Assembly (NCBI GenBank): GCA_000467935.1
Contig: KI259760.1
Span: 1-61,394, forward strand
Direction of reading: 5' to 3'
Source: Peptostreptococcaceae bacterium oral taxon 113 str. W5053
Lineage (GTDB): Bacteria > Bacillota > Clostridia > Tissierellales > Peptoniphilaceae
DNA length: 61,394 bases
The notes under the pieces are model-generated. The model did no database searches. It saw only the letters and a program-made list of their open reading frames with translations, and was not told the origin of the DNA. Shown piece by piece: positions 15,632-24,297 of this stretch. The position numbers and the translations under genes are program-made. How positions within the stretch are numbered: position 1 is the first letter of the stretch; each line of letters begins with the position of its first letter.

Positions 15632-16355
15632 TTTCCGTCAACTCCAAAAAAATATTTTCCAAAGTTCCGTCTGCATTATGATCTGCATCCCTTAACTCTT
15701 CCATTGTACCTTGTGCAATAATTTTCCCTTTATTGATGATGGCCACACGGTCACAAATTTTTTCCGCTACTTCCAAAACATGTGTAGAGAAAAATACAAT
15801 ATTTCCTTTGTCACAATGAGATCTCATCATTTCTTTCAATCGAAATGCCGATTTCGGATCCAAGCCAACCATAGGCTCATCCAAAATTAAAATTTTCGGT
15901 TCATGAATGAAAGCCCCGATTAAAACAATTTTTTGTTTCATTCCATGAGAATAAGATTTGATAAAATCATTCAGATGTTCTTTCATGGCAAATGCATCTG
16001 CATACTCTTCTATTTTTTCTTTTCGAAATTCCTTGTCCATTCCAAAAATATCTGCAATAAAATTTAAATAATCCATACCGCTCATGACTTCATAGACATT
16101 GGGATTATCCGGCACATAACTTAAGATTTCTTTACATTTTAAGGATTCATTCAAAGTATCCATTCCATTGAAACGAATATTTCCTTCTGTTTGACGAAGA
16201 AGACCTACCATCATTTTAATGGTAGTTGTCTTGCCCGCTCCATTCGGTCCTAAAAATCCAAAAATTTCTCCATCTTTAACCTGTAAATTAATATGATCCA
16301 CAGACGGTTCCGTGTTTTTCCCATATATTTTCGTCAGATTTTTTATTTCAATCAT
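15624..16355 (-). CDS. ABC transporter ATP-binding protein (exporter type)
   Basis: A 243-residue ATPase with GPNGAGKTTT (Walker A), YSHGMKQK (a variant signature typical of the ABC-2/Natronobacterial-type exporters) and ILILDEPMVGLDP (Walker B). The H-loop is seen in FFSTHVLEV. It overlaps the downstream 12-segment permease by 8 bases and begins 10 bases after transketolase ends, so it may be partly read through from tkt. Confidence 0.88.
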   Translation of the reverse strand: MIEIKNLTKIYGKNTEPSVDHINLQVKDGEIFGFLGPNGAGKTTTIKMMVGLLRQTEGNIRFNGMDTLNESLKCKEILSYVPDNPNVYEVMSGMDYLNFIADIFGMDKEFRKEKIEEYADAFAMKEHLNDFIKSYSHGMKQKIVLIGAFIHEPKILILDEPMVGLDPKSAFRLKEMMRSHCDKGNIVFFSTHVLEVAEKICDRVAIINKGKIIAQGTMEELRDADHNADGTLENIFLELTENA

Positions 16356-16365
16356 TCCATCCTCC

Positions 16366-18342
16366 TTATAATTTATCTTTTAATAATTTTAAGGATTTCT
16401 CTACAATATGTTCCGGAGTAAATCCGAATTTTTCCATCAATTCATCTCCCGGACCGCTGGCGCCAAAACCCTGCATCCCGATAATATCTCCATCCAAACC
16501 GACAAATTCTCGCCAGCCATAGGTAGATGCAGCCTCAATAGCTAATCGTACTCGATGATCTTTCGGAAGTACACTTTCCTTGTACTCTTCATCTTGGCGT
16601 CTAAACACCTCCATGGATGGCATGGAAATAACTCTTGCGCTATATCCTCTTTGTGCCAACATTTCTCCCGCTTCCATAGCTAAATATACTTCTGAACCCG
16701 TTGCCATTAAAATAATATCGATTTTCTGTCCAAAATCTTTTAAAACATAAGCACCTTTTAACGCCCGCTTTCCACTTCCTTCTAATAAAGGAAGCCCCTG
16801 TCTGGATAAAATAAAGGCCGTGGGACCATTTTCTCTTAAAAGACCATAGTTCCATGCTGCCGCGGTCTCTCTTGCGTCACAAGGTCTATAAACCGTCATG
16901 TTGGGCATTGAACGAAGCATTGCCAACTGTTCAATCGGTTGATGGGTTGGACCGTCTTCACCCACACCAATGCTGTCATGGGTTAAAATATAAAGCACTC
17001 GTAAACCCATTAACGCGGAAAGTCTCATCGCCGGTTTTGCATAATCGGAGAACACAAAGAAAGTTGCCGCATAGGGAATATTTCCTCCATGAAGAGCAAT
17101 ACCGTTGGCAATGGCCGCCATTGCCAATTCCCGAATTCCAAAATGAATATTTTGTCCTAATGGCGTATCTTTGGAAAAAGAGCCTTTTCCTTCCATAGCG
17201 CTGTTATTGGAAGGTGCCAAATCCGCAGAACCTCCAAATAATTCCGGAATCTCTTTTGCCAAGTGATTGAGTAGTTCACCTGAAGCGGCACGAGTCGATA
17301 ATTTCCTATTAAATTCATAGAATTTATCATTAAATAAATCGGATGATATTTTTCCTGAAAAAGCTTTTTCAAACTCTTTTGCAAGATAAGGATGTCTTTC
17401 CTTATATTCTTCCATCAATTGATTCCAAGCCTCTTCTTCATCCACCATTTTATCTACGAATTTTTCCATCCCCTCAAATACTTCTTCGGGCACTGTAAAA
17501 GGCTTTTCATTCCAATGAAAAAATTTCTTGGTTTTTGACAAATTTTCATCGCCTAAAGGTGAACCATGCACGGAAGCATTGCCGACTTTCGGAGAGCCAT
17601 AACCAATTTTAGTTTTAATTTCAATAAAACTTGGTTTATCTTTATTGGATTTGGCAACCTGAATCGCTTTAAAAATATCCTTAATATTATTTCCATCTTC
17701 AACAAAATGAACATCCCAACCTAAAGCTTTAAAGCGACCTCTCACATTCTCTCTGAAAGCCAAGGACGTGTCCCCTTCAATCGTAATATTATTGGAATCA
17801 TAAAGCACAATTAATTTATCCAAACCCAATGTACCTGCTAATGAAGCTGCCTCATTGGTGATTCCCTCCATCAAGCAGCCGTCACCCACTACAGTATACG
17901 TATAGTGATCCATCACAGGAAACCCCTGTCTATTAAAGCGAGCGGCTAAATGTTTTTCCGCCATTGCCATACCAACGGCCATCGCCATGCCTTGACCTAA
18001 AGGTCCTGTCGTCGCATCAACACCTTTAGTCCAACCATATTCCGGATGACCAGGAGTATAACTGTCCAATTGGCGAAACTTTTGCAAATCACCCATAGTA
18101 ACCCCATAACCAAAAATATGGAATAAGCTATATAATAAAGCACTTCCGTGACCGGCAGATAAAATAAAACGATCCCTATTTATCCACTCCGGATTTTTGG
18201 GATTATGTTTCATTCCATAACGCCATAAAGTATAGACAGCAGGTGCCGCCCCTAACGGTAAACCGGGATGGCCTGAATTGGCTTTTTGAATCGCTTCTAC
18301 GGATAAAACGCGCAATGTGTTAATAGCTAATTGATCGTTCAT
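16366..18342 (-). CDS. tkt: Transketolase
   Basis: A 658-residue thiamine diphosphate enzyme of the pentose phosphate pathway. Visible features are the N-terminal ANSGHPGLPLGAAP with the catalytic His region, and GHGSALLYSLFH. The ThDP/Mg motif is GDGCLMEGI to the DSNNITIEG loop. The pyrimidine domain has HFGIRELAM and HDSIGVGEDGPTHQP. The C-terminal domain has MATGSEVYLA. Full family length. It has its own promoter and a GGGAGGA ribosome binding site. No other pentose phosphate genes are nearby. Confidence 0.97.
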   Translation of the reverse strand: MNDQLAINTLRVLSVEAIQKANSGHPGLPLGAAPAVYTLWRYGMKHNPKNPEWINRDRFILSAGHGSALLYSLFHIFGYGVTMGDLQKFRQLDSYTPGHPEYGWTKGVDATTGPLGQGMAMAVGMAMAEKHLAARFNRQGFPVMDHYTYTVVGDGCLMEGITNEAASLAGTLGLDKLIVLYDSNNITIEGDTSLAFRENVRGRFKALGWDVHFVEDGNNIKDIFKAIQVAKSNKDKPSFIEIKTKIGYGSPKVGNASVHGSPLGDENLSKTKKFFHWNEKPFTVPEEVFEGMEKFVDKMVDEEEAWNQLMEEYKERHPYLAKEFEKAFSGKISSDLFNDKFYEFNRKLSTRAASGELLNHLAKEIPELFGGSADLAPSNNSAMEGKGSFSKDTPLGQNIHFGIRELAMAAIANGIALHGGNIPYAATFFVFSDYAKPAMRLSALMGLRVLYILTHDSIGVGEDGPTHQPIEQLAMLRSMPNMTVYRPCDARETAAAWNYGLLRENGPTAFILSRQGLPLLEGSGKRALKGAYVLKDFGQKIDIILMATGSEVYLAMEAGEMLAQRGYSARVISMPSMEVFRRQDEEYKESVLPKDHRVRLAIEAASTYGWREFVGLDGDIIGMQGFGASGPGDELMEKFGFTPEHIVEKSLKLLKDKL

Positions 18343-18381
18343 ACAAATCCTCCCTTATGAATTCCTTTCCTATAGATAAGT

Positions 18382-18410
18382 ATTCTATCAAAGAAACATC
18401 TTTATTTCAA
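18382..18410 (-). promoter_or_regulatory. Promoter of tkt
   Basis: TTGAAA and TAGAAT are separated by 17 bases directly upstream of the tkt ribosome binding site and just downstream of the yqeY terminator. Confidence 0.65.
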
Positions 18411-18440
18411 AAAAATAAGCACCCCCAGATGCTTATTTTA
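18411..18440 (-). terminator. Terminator after yqeY
   Basis: An AAAATAAGCA...TGCTTATTTT stem followed by T residues overlaps the yqeY stop codon. Confidence 0.75.
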
Positions 18441-18876
18441 AAAGTTGTTCAACAACTCTATTGACACTTTTTCCATCGGTTCTTCCGGCAAACTTCGCCA
18501 TCATTTCCTTCATCAAAATACCTCTGACTTTATGATTTGTTTCCAGATTTTTCTCTGTCAAAATTTCTTTTAACGCAATTAAAATTTCTTCATCCGTCAG
18601 TTGTTTCGGTAAATAAGATTCAATAATCTTCAATTTTCTTGTTACTTCTTCAATCAATTCCGGGCGAGAAGTCGGCGTCATATCCAAAGTATCTTTCGTT
18701 TGCTTCGCTTCCTTTTGCACATATTTTAAAGATTCCTCATCCGTCAATTCTCTTTTCGCTTCTTTCTCCGCCAAAGCAATGGAAGACATCATCAAACTTA
18801 AAACACCAACCTTGACTTTATCTTTATCTTTCATCGCCTGCATTTTATCTTTTCGTAAAGTATCTAAAAAACTCAT
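18433..18876 (-). CDS. GatB/YqeY domain protein
   Basis: A 147-residue stand-alone YqeY domain, similar to the tail of GatB, with the typical N-terminal LRKDKMQAMKDKDKVKVGVL segment, the ESYLPKQLTDEEI motif and the C-terminal MAKFAGRTDGKSVNRVV block. It is thought to bind tRNA or assist amidotransferases, but no defined activity is known. Single gene with a terminator after it and an AAAGGAG ribosome binding site. Confidence 0.92.
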   Translation of the reverse strand: MSFLDTLRKDKMQAMKDKDKVKVGVLSLMMSSIALAEKEAKRELTDEESLKYVQKEAKQTKDTLDMTPTSRPELIEEVTRKLKIIESYLPKQLTDEEILIALKEILTEKNLETNHKVRGILMKEMMAKFAGRTDGKSVNRVVEQLLK

Positions 18877-18944
18877 GCTATCACTCCTTTAAAACTATTG
18901 TAACACGATTTAAAGACTTTGATTATTTTTTCTTCACTTTTAAG

Positions 18945-18978
18945 AAAAAAACCTCTCATCTGCGACGAAAGGTTTTAA
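18945..18978 (-). terminator. Terminator after the arginine-type ABC transporter
   Basis: An AAAACCT...AGGTTTT stem with a following T-run sits 20 bases after the ATPase stop codon. Confidence 0.6.
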
Positions 18979-18997
18979 AAAGTTTTATGATATTCAG

Positions 18998-19726
18998 TTA
19001 ATACTCCAATACTTTCGACAAGAAATCCCGAGTACGTTCTTTTTGAGGATAAAGAAATAATTCATCTTCAACCCCTTCTTCCACAATTTCTCCATCCGCC
19101 ATAAAAATTACACGGTCTGAAACCTGTTTGGCAAAAGCCATTTCATGAGTTACCACCACCATAGTCATGCCCTCTTTGACTAAGTCTTTCATAACATTTA
19201 ACACTTCTCCCACCATTTCCGGATCCAATGCAGAAGTGACTTCGTCAAAGAGCATTAATCTCGGCGTCATGGCAAGGCTTCTGGCAATGGCAATTCTCTG
19301 CTTCTGTCCGCCGCTTAAAGAAGAAGGATAGTCATTCTTTTTATCCACCAATCCCATGCGTTCTAAAAGTTCCATCCCTATTTTTTTTGCCGCTTCTTCA
19401 TTCATTTTTTCCGTAAGAACCGGTGCTAAGGTGATGTTTTCCAAAACTGTTTTATGAGGAAACAAATGAAAATGCTGGAATACCATCCCAATTTGTTCTC
19501 GAATTTTATGAAGATTTCTATCTAATGTTTTCCCTTCAAAAATCACTTTTCCCGATGTAGGTCTTTCCATAAAATTCATACAACGAAGGGTTGTACTTTT
19601 TCCACTTCCTGAAGGACCGATTAAAGCCACCACTTCTCCTTGTTCAATTTTTAAATTAATATTTTTCAGCACATGTTTATCGCCAAAAAATTTATTGACA
19701 TCAATAAGTTCAATCATTGCCGGCAA
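18998..19726 (-). CDS. Polar amino acid ABC transporter ATPase (probably arginine)
   Basis: A 242-residue GlnQ/ArtP-type ATPase. Walker A is GPSGSGKST, the signature is LSGGQKQRIAIARSL, and Walker B is LMLFDEVTSALDPEM. The family motif MVFQHFHLFPHKTVLEN is typical of amino acid importers. It overlaps the permease gene by 17 bases and is last in a binding protein-permease-ATPase operon. The operon's T-box reads AGA, which points to arginine as substrate (inference). Confidence 0.93.
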   Translation of the reverse strand: MPAMIELIDVNKFFGDKHVLKNINLKIEQGEVVALIGPSGSGKSTTLRCMNFMERPTSGKVIFEGKTLDRNLHKIREQIGMVFQHFHLFPHKTVLENITLAPVLTEKMNEEAAKKIGMELLERMGLVDKKNDYPSSLSGGQKQRIAIARSLAMTPRLMLFDEVTSALDPEMVGEVLNVMKDLVKEGMTMVVVTHEMAFAKQVSDRVIFMADGEIVEEGVEDELFLYPQKERTRDFLSKVLEY

Positions 19727-20357
19727 GTCTCCTTTCCAGTCCTCCTAAGGATTTAGACATGGTAAATGTAATTAAAAAATAAATCCCCGCCGCAACAACC
19801 AAGGCTCTAAAATCATAACTGGCTACATTTACTTTATCCGCATTGTACATCAGTTCTGTCACACCAATAGTTGAAGCAATAGAAGTTTCTTTAATCAAGG
19901 TTACCAATTCATTGCCTAAAGCAGGTAAAACATTCTTAAATGCTTGAGGCAAAATGATGTGTCTCATCACCTGACTTTCTTTTAAACCCAAACTTAAACC
20001 TGCTTCTTTTTGCCCTTTATCCACCGAATTAATTCCGGAACGAATAATTTCCGCTACATAAGCGGCACTGTTTAAAGATACAGCAACCAAACCGCTTATA
20101 AAACGATTCATATCCAAGCCAAAAACGATAAAGGAACCAAAATATACCATATAAAGTTGTACCATTAAAGGTGTACCTCGAAAAAATTCAATATAAGCCG
20201 TTGCTAAATAAGACAATACTTTATGCTTGGATAATCTGGTTAAAGCCAATAATGTTCCCAGAAAAAAACCAAAAAATAAGGATAACACACTTAAAATCAG
20301 TGTGTATTTTATGCCGATCCAATAAAAAGATCCGTACTTCTGCAAAAATTGAACCAT
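19710..20357 (-). CDS. Polar amino acid ABC transporter permease (probably arginine)
   Basis: A 215-residue HisM/ArtQ-type permease with five hydrophobic segments and the EAGLSLGLKESQVMRHIILP EAA loop that contacts the ATPase. It lies between the binding protein and ATPase genes with short gaps or overlaps. A single permease would form a homodimer. Confidence 0.93.
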   Translation of the reverse strand: MVQFLQKYGSFYWIGIKYTLILSVLSLFFGFFLGTLLALTRLSKHKVLSYLATAYIEFFRGTPLMVQLYMVYFGSFIVFGLDMNRFISGLVAVSLNSAAYVAEIIRSGINSVDKGQKEAGLSLGLKESQVMRHIILPQAFKNVLPALGNELVTLIKETSIASTIGVTELMYNADKVNVASYDFRALVVAAGIYFLITFTMSKSLGGLERRLAGND

Positions 20358-20366
20358 TCCATGCTC

Positions 20367-21203
20367 CTAATCGCCTTGTTCTTCTTGAAGTTTATTTGCT
20401 TCAACAATCCAAGTTTCCAACAGATTTTCTTCTTTTACTTTTGCCAAAATTTCATTGATTTTTTTCTGTAAATTCAGATTATTTTTCCCAATGGCAACGG
20501 CACTTCCACCGGCATCATCAATCATTTCAATTCCTTCAACAACCATTAATTCCGGATTTGCTTTTGCATATGCAGCCGCTACAGGTTTTTCCAAAATCAA
20601 AGCGTCCACTTTATTGGTCTTTAACTCTTGAATCAAAGCAGTCACCAAGGGTAAAGAACTAAGTTTTGCTCCTTTTATTTCAGCCCCAATTTCTTCCTGA
20701 ATGCTTCCCAATTGAACGCCCAATTTTTTATCTTCCAAATCTTCTTTGGCTTTATATAAATCTTTATCCGCTATTCGAATTAAAACACCCTGTGTTGCAT
20801 GATAATAGATATCGCTAAAAGCCACTTCTGTACGATCCGCCTTTGGACTTAAGCCGGCTAAAGCTATATCCGCCATACCGCTGGTTACTGCTCCTATAAC
20901 ATTTTTGAAGTCCATATCGCGAATTTCCAGTTCCACACCTAATTCTTTGGCAATATACTTTGCCAGTTCCATGTCAAAACCTACAAATTCGGTTTTCCCA
21001 TCTTTTAATAGGGTAAACTCATAGGGAGGATAATCTGCGCTGGTTGCCACAATTAATTTTCCTCGTTTTTGAATCGCTTCCACATCATTTTTGACATTTA
21101 CAGAAGACTCACCTGTCGCTTCATTTGTTGAATTTGTCTTCTCTCCGGCACAAGCCCCAAGGAATAACGCCATAACCAAAAAAACTGCCAATACTTTTTT
21201 CAT
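20367..21203 (-). CDS. Amino acid ABC transporter substrate-binding lipoprotein (probably arginine)
   Basis: A 278-residue binding protein of the polar amino acid family. The signal peptide ends in a lipobox, FLGACAGEK, with the lipidated Cys near residue 18. The mature part has LIVATSADYPPYEF, FVGFDMELAKYIA and VTSGMADIALAGLSPKADRT, the usual ligand-binding landmarks. It is the first gene behind an Arg-type T-box, with AAAGGAGG upstream of the ATG. Confidence 0.93.
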   Translation of the reverse strand: MKKVLAVFLVMALFLGACAGEKTNSTNEATGESSVNVKNDVEAIQKRGKLIVATSADYPPYEFTLLKDGKTEFVGFDMELAKYIAKELGVELEIRDMDFKNVIGAVTSGMADIALAGLSPKADRTEVAFSDIYYHATQGVLIRIADKDLYKAKEDLEDKKLGVQLGSIQEEIGAEIKGAKLSSLPLVTALIQELKTNKVDALILEKPVAAAYAKANPELMVVEGIEMIDDAGGSAVAIGKNNLNLQKKINEILAKVKEENLLETWIVEANKLQEEQGD

Positions 21204-21243
21204 TTTTTAATCCTCCTTTTTTTCTCGTTGATACGTATAAGTA

Positions 21244-21486
21244 ATAAAAAAGCCCGCCTCCCGAAAGAGACGAGCATATACCCGTGGTGCCACTCTAATT
21301 AAGTCGATAAAACAACTAACTCTATCTCCTGTAACGTGGAGAACTCGAAAAAAGATACTAAGGCTAAGCCCGTTGTCCTTTTTATCTCAGCAACTCTTTT
21401 CATCAAAGTTCCTTTTTTGCCTCTCACCAAACGGCAATTCTCTGTAAAAATTTCCTTTTGATTACTCTTTTGCATCAACGAATGTT
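21244..21486 (-). promoter_or_regulatory. T-box leader, specifier AGA (Arg)
   Basis: A T-box riboswitch precedes the ABC transporter. It has an AGTA S-turn element and a Stem I apical loop (AGAGA...TTGCC-GTTTGGTGAGA-GGCAA). The specifier loop reads GAA-A-AGA-G followed by the base helix TTGC, which pairs with GCAA upstream. This places the specifier AGA (Arg) at 21395-21397. The T-box sequence TGGCACCACG lies at 21283-21292, and its variable base C predicts a G discriminator. A GC-rich terminator with TTTTTT ends the leader at 21249-21275. Uncharged tRNA-Arg should turn transport on. Confidence 0.85.
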
Positions 21487-21492
21487 TTTATT

Positions 21493-21521
21493 ATATTAAC
21501 CTACGAAAGTATCTTTGTCAA
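21493..21521 (-). promoter_or_regulatory. Promoter of the Arg T-box operon
   Basis: TTGACA and TAATAT are separated by 17 bases, just after the tldE stop codon. A TATAAT read at 20-base spacing overlaps it. Confidence 0.75.
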
Positions 21522-21529
21522 GTATTTTT

Positions 21530-22876
21530 TTATTTTCCGGACACAGACATTTTATCAACTCTAACCGAAGGAGTATAAATACCGCCAAAACAATCTCTTA
21601 CGTCGTTTCCAATCTCTACAATCCCTTTCATCAATGAAAATAAATTTCCGGCAACCGTAATTTGATTCACGGGAGAGATAAGTTTTCCTTCATGAAGGAT
21701 ATATCCGTTAGCAGGCAAAGAAAAATCCCCGGAAATCGGATCTAATCCACTATGAAGTCCTTGCAAATCGGTAATCAATAATCCCTCTCCCATTTTTTGA
21801 AGCATTTCTTCCAAAGAGCATTTTCCCTTTTCCAAATAAAGATGTGATGCCCCGATTCCTATTCCTCCTTTATAAGATGATCGATCTGCATTTCCCGTGG
21901 AGGATACACCGTCTTTATGGGCTGTTTTTAAATTGTGCATATAAGTGTTCAGTTTTCCATTTTCAATTAAGTATTTCTGTTTTGTAGGATACCCTTCCCC
22001 ATCAAAGCTGCTTTGTCCAATGGCTATGGGTAAAAATGGATCATCGGAAAGATTAACGCTTTCGGCAGCAATCTTTTCTCCTAATTTCCCTTGTAATAAA
22101 GAAAATCCCTTTTGTACCATATCGGCGGAAAAAGAAGATTCTAAAACCCCCAACAAACCGGAGAAGCATAGATTTTCAAAGATGATATTATATTCCCCTG
22201 AAGAAATTGAATTTGCACCTAAAGCTCCTGTCGCCCTTCTTACAGCTTCTGTTACCACTTGTTCTAAACAAATCTCTGAAAAATTTTTCAACTTTTGATA
22301 ACCGACTCCACCGTTCATCTCTTCTCCTTCTTTAACTAGAAGATAAGAATAAATCATCCCGCTTTCATGGGTATCTTCTTTGTAGAGTCCTTTTGTATTT
22401 GCAATAACATCGTAGCCTTTATATTCACTGTATGCCCCGGTAACGGTAAAAACTCTATCTTCTCTTTCTCGAATCATACGCTCCATTTTCAAAAGCATTT
22501 GAATCTTTTCTTCTGTTGAAATGGTATCAAAATCTTTTGTCTCTTTTGGAATTTCTCGATACTCCCCACTTCCATCATGCAAAAATTGAATATCTTCCGA
22601 GTCAATATATTGATGACTATCCACAGCAATTTGAATCAGTTCCTCTATCGATTCTTCAGAAATATTTTCACTATAGGCATATCCCATTTTTCCGTTTTTT
22701 AACCCTCGTACAGAGATTCCGCCGGTTTGTGCCAATTCATATTTTTCCAATTCGCCTTGATAAGTTTCAATACTCAGTGCGGAATGTTTCTCAATATACA
22801 CTTCAATTTCTTCAAAATATACTTTTCCTGCGTCAAAAAGTTTTTCAATCATATTTTTAAATTCCATCCCGGGCAC
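21530..22876 (-). CDS. tldE: TldE/PmbA family protein
   Basis: A 448-residue PmbA/TldE homologue, the non-catalytic partner that forms the TldD/TldE protease complex known from microcin B17 maturation and peptide degradation. Family features include GISVRGLKNGKMGYAYSE near the N terminus and the C-terminal GDFSLPANGYILHEGK block with VTVAGNLF-like ending. It lacks the HExxxH zinc motif found in its neighbour, as expected. It starts 3 bases after tldD ends, so the two are co-expressed. A start a few codons in (ATG at the EFKNMIEKL region) is possible. Confidence 0.93.
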   Translation of the reverse strand: MPGMEFKNMIEKLFDAGKVYFEEIEVYIEKHSALSIETYQGELEKYELAQTGGISVRGLKNGKMGYAYSENISEESIEELIQIAVDSHQYIDSEDIQFLHDGSGEYREIPKETKDFDTISTEEKIQMLLKMERMIREREDRVFTVTGAYSEYKGYDVIANTKGLYKEDTHESGMIYSYLLVKEGEEMNGGVGYQKLKNFSEICLEQVVTEAVRRATGALGANSISSGEYNIIFENLCFSGLLGVLESSFSADMVQKGFSLLQGKLGEKIAAESVNLSDDPFLPIAIGQSSFDGEGYPTKQKYLIENGKLNTYMHNLKTAHKDGVSSTGNADRSSYKGGIGIGASHLYLEKGKCSLEEMLQKMGEGLLITDLQGLHSGLDPISGDFSLPANGYILHEGKLISPVNQITVAGNLFSLMKGIVEIGNDVRDCFGGIYTPSVRVDKMSVSGK

Positions 22877-22879
22877 CTC

Positions 22880-24259
22880 CTATCTTCCACCTACGGTTAA
22901 GGATTGAATACGTACTGGAGGTTGTCCTACAAAAACAGGAATACTTCCGCTTTCGGCACCGCACATTCCCGCTGCCAACTCCAGATTGTTTCCTACCATA
23001 TCGATATTCTGCAACACTTCCATCCCTTTTCCAATCAGGCTTGCACCTCGAACAGGGCGAATAATTTTACCGTTTTGTACCAAATATCCTTCCATGACGG
23101 CAAAGTTGAATTCCCCTGTAACCACATCTACACTGCCGCCGCCAAGTTTCTTGGCATAGAGTCCATACTCCGTCCCCGCAATCATCTCCTCTAAAGTACT
23201 TTCCCCTTTATCGATATAGGTATTATTCATTCTGGAAGTCGGTGCGTATTTATAGCTTTCTCTTCGACTGGAACCTGTCGTTTTCATTCCCATTCGTTTT
23301 CCGTTTAGACGATCTACAAGATAACTCTTCAGAACTCCGTTTTCAATCAGTACATTACGCTGTGTAGGGGTTCCTTCGTCATCCACATTACAAGTTCCCC
23401 ATGCATTGGGTATGGTTCCGTCGTCAATAGCCGTAATTAAAGGACTGGCTATCTGCTGTCCCATTTTTCCTGCATAAACACTGGAGTCTTTGGAAACAAA
23501 AGATGCTTCCAAGCCGTGTCCGCAAGCCTCGTGAAATAACACTCCTCCAAAGGCATTGTCCATGATTACCGTCATCTTTCCGGAAGGCATATAATCGGCT
23601 AAAGCCAGTGTTTTTGCCGTTCTTGCCGTTTCTTTCGCCAAAGCTTTGATATCCAACTCTCTTAGAAATTCAAAACCCTTTGAAAGCCCCGGAGCGGAAT
23701 AACCGGTTTGCATCTCCGAACCGTGGGTAGCTACGGCATTTAAAAATATGCGACTTCGCACTCTATGATCTTGTACCCAAAGATTTTCCGAATTGGCAAT
23801 TAAAACCTGTTGGTCTACATCCGCATAATTTGCAGAGGTTTGCGTAATGATTTCGTCGTAATTTTTCATTTCTTCGCTACCCATACGAAGGGAATCTATC
23901 CGCTCTTTAATAGATGCTTCATGAGGATAAATTAGAATCGGACTATAATCCGCCCTTTCTTTTTTATTGAAATTGAAAACCAAATTTTTCTTTCCACCGT
24001 TTAAGGCGGCACTTGCATGTCTTGCTATTTGAATTAAATTCTCTTCTCTTAAATCATTCGTGTACGCATAGACTGTATTGAGTCCTTGAATAATTCGAAT
24101 TCCGATGCCATAATCGGTTCCTCTGGTCAAAGACTCCACTTTGCCGGAAATCATCCCGATAGCATTGACCTTTCTGTTTTCAAAAAATATTTCCGCAAAT
24201 TCTCCCCCCTGCTCTAAAGCAGCGGCTAGAACATTTTCAACCAAACTTTTTTTTAACAT
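22880..24259 (-). CDS. tldD: TldD family metalloprotease
   Basis: The catalytic TldD subunit, about 459 residues, with the zinc motif HEACGHGLEASF in mid-protein and the DDEGTPTQRN and GGGSVDVVTGEFNFAV segments of the family. The frame is open for eleven more codons, but GAGGAGG lies in that stretch just before a pair of ATGs. I therefore start at the second ATG. TldD/TldE is the only peptide-processing pair in the window; the damaged radical SAM island is about 14 kb away, so a link is speculative. Confidence 0.94.
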   Translation of the reverse strand: MLKKSLVENVLAAALEQGGEFAEIFFENRKVNAIGMISGKVESLTRGTDYGIGIRIIQGLNTVYAYTNDLREENLIQIARHASAALNGGKKNLVFNFNKKERADYSPILIYPHEASIKERIDSLRMGSEEMKNYDEIITQTSANYADVDQQVLIANSENLWVQDHRVRSRIFLNAVATHGSEMQTGYSAPGLSKGFEFLRELDIKALAKETARTAKTLALADYMPSGKMTVIMDNAFGGVLFHEACGHGLEASFVSKDSSVYAGKMGQQIASPLITAIDDGTIPNAWGTCNVDDEGTPTQRNVLIENGVLKSYLVDRLNGKRMGMKTTGSSRRESYKYAPTSRMNNTYIDKGESTLEEMIAGTEYGLYAKKLGGGSVDVVTGEFNFAVMEGYLVQNGKIIRPVRGASLIGKGMEVLQNIDMVGNNLELAAGMCGAESGSIPVFVGQPPVRIQSLTVGGR

Positions 24260-24297
24260 CATTTCCTCCTCATTGAAAAAGATGTAAGTCATCTTTT

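Noticed and set aside
18998..21203. Glutamine or cystine as substrate of the polar amino acid transporter
   Set aside because: The protein family allows it, but the T-box specifier reading AGA favours arginine; kept as a tentative assignment only.
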